A stretch of DNA of 12,035 nt from Protaetiibacter sp. (lineage in GTDB: Bacteria > Actinomycetota > Actinomycetes > Actinomycetales > Microbacteriaceae). The notes under the pieces are model-generated. The model was not told where the DNA came from. It worked only from the letters and a program-made list of their open reading frames with translations, and did no database searches. The stretch is taken from NCBI GenBank assembly GCA_030150265.1, contig JASLGG010000044.1:1-12035 (forward strand). Reading direction: 5' to 3'. The position numbers were made by a program, and so were the translations under genes. Below, piece by piece: positions 11,991 to 12,035 of the stretch; position 1 is the first letter of the stretch, and each line of letters begins with the position of its first letter.

Positions 11991-12035
11991 CCGCATCCGC
12001 AGACGACGAACCCGCCGCGCCATCGAGGGCCGGCG

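Overview
The window is very GC-rich DNA, probably chromosomal, from an actinobacterium, most likely a member of the Microbacteriaceae (Micrococcales). The support is extreme third-position GC, frequent GTG starts, TANNNT -10 boxes placed a few bases before start codons, and a gene set (DUF4245, DUF4307, PIN-PhoH, an Rv1086-like cis-prenyltransferase, actinobacterial FumC and GreA) typical of that phylum. I could not run a search, so the family placement is an inference.

Layout from left to right. Positions 1-1096 (minus) hold most of a membrane-bound family 2 glycosyltransferase whose 3' end runs off the window. Positions 1253-4163 (plus) form a compact operon: xseB, a DUF4245 membrane protein, a beta-carbonic anhydrase and fumC, with 4-base stop/start overlaps at the first two junctions. 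A convergent intergenic region (4164-4312) carries the first half of a paired inverted repeat. Positions 5754-4313 (minus) are a PadR regulator translationally coupled to a multi-pass membrane protein, behind an AT-rich operator-like palindrome. A small two-helix membrane protein (6032-5805) and a PIN-PhoH ATPase (7421-6066) follow, both minus. The region 7428-7680 has no gene but holds three separate dyads. Positions 9608-7681 (minus) encode an isoprenyl transferase followed 11 bases later by a class V aminotransferase-like PLP enzyme. Divergent from these is a TrhA/hemolysin III membrane protein (9694-10491), whose stop codon opens a GC-rich tandem repeat of about 90 bp. The right end holds a small membrane protein (minus), divergent from DUF4307 and greA (plus).

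From memory of the Mycobacterium tuberculosis map, most of these genes have counterparts scattered through Rv1080c-Rv1108c (greA, DUF4307, mca, small membrane protein, TrhA, Z-prenyltransferase, phoH2, fumC, glpX, DUF4245, xseB, xseA). The window therefore looks like a condensed version of an old actinobacterial neighbourhood. It lacks mca at the junction where it would be expected, lacks glpX, and has no xseA next to xseB.

I see no defence system, insertion sequence, phage module, CRISPR array, tRNA or rRNA. The genes are mostly housekeeping. The unusual content is in non-coding structure: a repeated leaderless-promoter geometry, four kinds of intergenic palindrome or repeat (one of which also supplies the C-terminus of a membrane protein), and a hairpin in the predicted greA leader.
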